Positions 6,587-9,237 of a DNA stretch of 9,237 bases are shown one piece after another. The notes beneath the pieces are model-generated. The model was not told where the DNA came from. It made no database searches and worked only from the letters and a program-made list of their open reading frames with translations. Made by a program: the position numbers and the translations under genes. The stretch's first letter is position 1. The number at the start of each line of letters is the position of its first letter. The DNA lies in contig JBBIJH010000106.1 of the NCBI GenBank assembly GCA_037446075.1, positions 1-9,237 on the forward strand. The letters are read 5' to 3'. The stretch comes from JBBIJH01 sp037446075 (GTDB lineage Bacteria; Bacteroidota; Ignavibacteria; UBA10030; JAHEZR01).

Positions 6587-7486
6587 ATGCCTACAACGTT
6601 GAATCTTTCAATCGACGAGCTTCAAGAGATTGCACGCCAGATTCGGCGGGATATCATCAAGATGCTCCTTTGTGCGAAAGCTGGCCATTGCGGCGGGCCT
6701 CTTGATATCGTCGAGATTATGACGGGGCTCTACTTCAACGTCCTCAGGATTGACCCGAAGGACCCGACGTGGCCGGAGAGAGATTTCCTCTTTCTCTCAG
6801 CAGGCCATCTTTCAACTGCATGGTACCCCATTCTCGCACGTCTGGGATATTTCGACGCGAAGGAGTTGGCTTCGTTCCGGAAAATTAACAGTCGATTGCA
6901 GGGTCATCCGGCCCCGGTCTGGACGCATGGGGTTCCGGGTGTGGAGATCGCCTCCGGCTCGCTCGGACACGGGTTGAGCGTTGCCGTCGGATGTGCTGTC
7001 GGATTGAAAATCGATGGAAAACCCAACCGAGTGTACATCATCAACAGCGATGGCGAACTGCAGGAAGGTTCGAGCTGGGAAGCCATCATGGCGGCGGCGC
7101 ATCACAAGGTTGACAACCTTATATCGATTGTTGATCGAAACGACTGCCAGATCGATGGGTACACTCGCGACATCATGAACCTTGAACCGCTGGCGGAGAA
7201 ATGGCGTGCATTCGGATGGTTCGTACAGGAGATTGATGGACATTCTTTTCAGCAGCTCTTCGAAGCGATCGAAGTGGCGAAGAAAGTAAAGGGCAAGCCT
7301 TCGGTGATTCTCGCCCGTACGACGATGGGGAAAGGTGTGTCCTTCATGGAGGGTGACTATCGTTGGCACGGTGTTCCCCCGAATGAGGAACAGGGCAAGC
7401 GAGCGCTTTCCGAACTTGCTCCGACGAAGTACGGAGATTTCATTGAGTTTGAGTGGGAAAAGGTTCCGGAACCGGCAATGAAATGA
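6587..7486 (+). CDS. Transketolase, N-terminal (thiamine diphosphate-binding) subunit
   Basis: A 299-residue protein equal to the first third of a full transketolase; the rest is encoded by the next gene. Together they would move two-carbon ketol units between sugar phosphates in the non-oxidative pentose phosphate pathway. Seen here are AGHCGGPLDI at 32-41, SAGHLSTAWYPILARLGYF at 71-89, SRLQGHP at 102-108, PGVEIASGSLGHGLS at 117-131, and the cofactor and Mg motif SDGELQEGSSWEA at 154-166 with Asn185 and QIDG at 188-191. Key His34, His74 and His107 are present. Three positions differ from the commonest split-transketolase consensus: Cys35 and Pro38 in the AGHxGGxL segment, Ala72 where Lys is usual in LSKGH, and Ser154 for the first Gly of GDGE. 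The ATG at 6587 gives a normal N-terminus but has no evident Shine-Dalgarno site. Confidence 0.93.
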   Translation: MPTTLNLSIDELQEIARQIRRDIIKMLLCAKAGHCGGPLDIVEIMTGLYFNVLRIDPKDPTWPERDFLFLSAGHLSTAWYPILARLGYFDAKELASFRKINSRLQGHPAPVWTHGVPGVEIASGSLGHGLSVAVGCAVGLKIDGKPNRVYIINSDGELQEGSSWEAIMAAAHHKVDNLISIVDRNDCQIDGYTRDIMNLEPLAEKWRAFGWFVQEIDGHSFQQLFEAIEVAKKVKGKPSVILARTTMGKGVSFMEGDYRWHGVPPNEEQGKRALSELAPTKYGDFIEFEWEKVPEPAMK

Positions 7487-7630
7487 CGCATCCCGATGAG
7501 ACCCGTCAGTTCTACAGCATGCCAGGAACCGGGTGAGGCACCATCGGATTTCTGAGCTGACAACATTCATGGTTGAGCTTTTCCCGGCGGAGGCTGCAAA
7601 GAGGTTCTTGAGACCACAGAGCTACACGGC
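7487..7630. other. Unexplained spacer between the two transketolase genes
   Basis: A 144-base stretch between a stop and a start of two genes that normally sit side by side. It holds no recognisable coding remnant, stem-loop terminator or promoter with a matched spacer. The longest plus-strand ATG frame within it (from about 7496) is 19 codons. Confidence 0.5.
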
Positions 7631-8587
7631 ATGCTAAGATTCGAAGTCAAAGAGATGAAAGCCACTCGCGCCGGATTCGGCGAGGGGCTTGTTGAAGCAG
7701 GCAGGCGAAACCCCAATGTGGTTGCCCTGGCGGCTGATCTGGCAGAGTCAGTCCGAATGGACAAGTTTGCAAAGGAGTTCCCATCTCGCTTCTTCACGAC
7801 CGGAGTTGCTGAACAGAATCTCATCGGCATGGCGAGCGGTCTCGCCATCGCTGGGAAAATCCCGTTTGCCGGCACCTTCGCTGTTTTCGCAGCCGGCAGG
7901 GCCTATGATTTTGTCCGTCAGGATGTTGCATACAGCAACCTGAATGTCAAGATCGCGGCTTCCCACTCGGGGCTGACCCTCGGGGAGGATGGGGCCACAC
8001 ATCAGATGCTGGAAGACATTGGGATGATGCGGGCGCTGCCCAATATGACAGTGCTGGTTCCGTGCGATGCCAATGAGACGAAGAATGCTGCTCTTGCAGC
8101 AGCAGAGCACCGAGGGCCAGTTTATCTGCGTTTTAGCCGACCGAATCTGCCGAACTTTACTGATGAGAAAAAGCGGTTCGAGATCGGAAAAGCCGTTACA
8201 CTCATCCACGGCACCGACGTGACGATCATCGCATATGGCGTTCTCGTCTGGCAAGCCGTTCTTGCAATCGAGGATCTGGAGAAAGAAGGACTAAGGGTTC
8301 GGCTCATCAATATGCATACCTTGAAGCCACTCGATGAGAAGGCAGTCGAGATGGCAGCATGGGAGACCGGAGCGATCGTTACAGCCGAGGAGCATCAACT
8401 CCACAATGGACTGGGAGACGCTGTAGCCCAAGTGGTTGCCAGGAGACATCCAGTACCGATGGAGATCGTCGCGGTGCAGGACAGATTTGGGGAATCAGGC
8501 AAGCCGGAGGAGTTGCTGGCGAAGTATCACATCTCGAAGAACGATATCGTGGATGCTGTGAAACAAGTGTTGAGGAGAAAACGCTAG
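7631..8587 (+). CDS. Transketolase, C-terminal (pyrimidine-binding plus C-terminal domain) subunit
   Basis: A 318-residue protein completing the split transketolase. The pyrimidine-binding domain (about 10-175) carries the catalytic Glu61 in FFTTGVAEQN, GMASGLAIAGKIPF at 65-78, and ASHSGLTLGEDGATHQ at 109-124 with MRALPNMTVLVPCDANET after it. PVYLRFSR closes this domain, and a Rossmann-like C-terminal domain follows (DVTIIAYG, LINMHTLKPLDEKAV, VTAEEHQLHNGLGDAVA). It should assemble with the N-terminal subunit into the active heterotetramer typical of split enzymes. The same fold family includes 1-deoxyxylulose-5-phosphate synthase, but that enzyme is a single chain about twice this length. 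The ATG at 7631 is used; an ATG at 7655 (MKATRAGFGEGL) is a plausible alternative and neither has a clear ribosome site. It is separated from the first half by 144 bases, unusual for a pair that is often abutting. Confidence 0.93.
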   Translation: MLRFEVKEMKATRAGFGEGLVEAGRRNPNVVALAADLAESVRMDKFAKEFPSRFFTTGVAEQNLIGMASGLAIAGKIPFAGTFAVFAAGRAYDFVRQDVAYSNLNVKIAASHSGLTLGEDGATHQMLEDIGMMRALPNMTVLVPCDANETKNAALAAAEHRGPVYLRFSRPNLPNFTDEKKRFEIGKAVTLIHGTDVTIIAYGVLVWQAVLAIEDLEKEGLRVRLINMHTLKPLDEKAVEMAAWETGAIVTAEEHQLHNGLGDAVAQVVARRHPVPMEIVAVQDRFGESGKPEELLAKYHISKNDIVDAVKQVLRRKR

Positions 8588-8610
8588 ACCTGGTGAAGAC
8601 GAAACTTGAT

Positions 8611-8616
8611 GGAGGA
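8611..8616 (+). promoter_or_regulatory. Ribosome-binding site of the HtrA-like protease
   Basis: GGAGGA ends 5 bases before the ATG at 8622, fixing that start. A second ATG at 8617 would read only two codons before a TGA, so it is not a rival start. Confidence 0.8.
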
Positions 8617-8621
8617 ATGAA

Positions 8622-9237
8622 ATGAGACATCGACCCATTCGTTGGTTGTTCATACCCGTTTTCTTATTCCTCATTTGGGCTTTGGGCTATTGGGTGGGAA
8701 ACAGAACTCGTCTAACAGATGGCGCAGAGCGTGAGCGACTGATTGCGAAGTCGCCTCCTGAAGTGCAGGCGATCCCCGCACAGTATCAAGAAAGGGATAG
8801 TGTTTCGGCAGAGGTGTCGAAATCGAGGCGAAACGCCATCACACGGACGGTTGCGATGGTAAGTCCGGCTGTGGTCGGCGTGAACGTGACAGAGATTCAG
8901 GAGTACACGTATCGCGATCCATTTGAAGATTTCTTCAACGATCCGTTCTTCAGTCAGTTTTTCGGCAGGAGAGAACGGGCGCCCAGAAAGTTTCGGCAGG
9001 AAGTGAAAGGAGTCGGCTCCGGGTTCATCATCTCTCCGGACGGGTACATCGTCACCAACGACCACGTCGCTGGCCGTGCCTCACGGATTGTGGTGACTTT
9101 GACGAGCGGCGAAAAGTACAATGCCAAGCTCGTCGGGAAGGATCCTGTTTCCGATATCGCTCTGCTGAAGATCGAGGGGAGCGATTTTCCGTACGTGAAG
9201 CTCGGCAATTCGGATGATGTGATCATCGGTGAATGGG
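8622..9237 (+). CDS. HtrA/DegP-family membrane-anchored serine protease (3' end outside window)
   Basis: The first 205 codons of a trypsin-like periplasmic quality-control protease. A short basic N-terminus (MRHRPIR) is followed by one hydrophobic segment at residues 8-26 (WLFIPVFLFLIWALGYWVG), which has no clear signal-peptidase site and so is probably an uncleaved inner-membrane anchor. The segment 71-89 (NAITRTVAMVSPAVVGVNV) is the usual start of the protease domain. Residues 97-114 form a Phe-rich acidic loop (DPFEDFFNDPFFSQFF) like the LA loop of DegP and DegQ. GVGSGFIISPDGYIVTNDHV at 130-149 carries the catalytic His148, and DPVSDIALLKI at 174-184 carries Asp178. The catalytic Ser motif and any PDZ domains lie beyond the window. 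In relatives this enzyme degrades or refolds misfolded envelope proteins. It starts 34 bases after the transketolase stop and may be cotranscribed. Confidence 0.93.
   Translation, partial: MRHRPIRWLFIPVFLFLIWALGYWVGNRTRLTDGAERERLIAKSPPEVQAIPAQYQERDSVSAEVSKSRRNAITRTVAMVSPAVVGVNVTEIQEYTYRDPFEDFFNDPFFSQFFGRRERAPRKFRQEVKGVGSGFIISPDGYIVTNDHVAGRASRIVVTLTSGEKYNAKLVGKDPVSDIALLKIEGSDFPYVKLGNSDDVIIGEW

Noticed and set aside
6812..7570. Minus-strand open frame of 252 codons opposite the transketolase gene
   Set aside because: The plus strand has clear thiamine-enzyme motifs over this whole interval, and the antisense translation resembles nothing known.

Overview
The window looks like a piece of a bacterial draft or metagenome-assembled scaffold of middling GC content, with a run of ten Ns at 3933-3942. 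Gene content is ordinary bacterial housekeeping. The organism cannot be named from the sequence. The gene set and the mix of strong and absent Shine-Dalgarno sites would fit the Bacteroidota/Ignavibacteria (FCB) side of the tree, but that is a weak inference.

The left block (1-5716) is entirely on the minus strand. Read in its own direction it runs: larB (nickel-pincer cofactor synthesis), a Nudix hydrolase of the Ap4A-hydrolase type, cystathionine beta-synthase with C-terminal CBS domains, a 61-residue remnant of a GxxExxY-family protein, a cystathionine gamma-lyase/synthase, and then, after about 100 bases with a possible promoter of its own, the first 528 codons of a sugar-nucleotide pyrophosphorylase fused to a phosphomannomutase-like domain. 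The first five are closely spaced (6-base gap, 7-base overlap, 50- and 47-base gaps) and look like one transcription unit. The CBS and gamma-lyase pair gives a complete reverse transsulfuration route from homocysteine and serine to cysteine.

The right block (5931-9237) is on the plus strand: a PlsY-like membrane acyltransferase, the two halves of a split transketolase, and the first 205 codons of an HtrA/DegP-type membrane-anchored serine protease. The divergent region 5717-5930 separates the blocks and carries a good promoter candidate for larB.

No phage, transposon, CRISPR, tRNA or rRNA is visible, and I do not see a clearly new multi-gene system. The points most worth following up are the precise in-frame internal deletion of the GxxExxY gene, which keeps a strong ribosome-binding site; the PlsY-like protein with altered motifs; the phosphomannomutase domain with a non-canonical catalytic loop; larB placed among sulfur-metabolism genes; and the assembly gap, which closes perfectly in frame with no missing bases.
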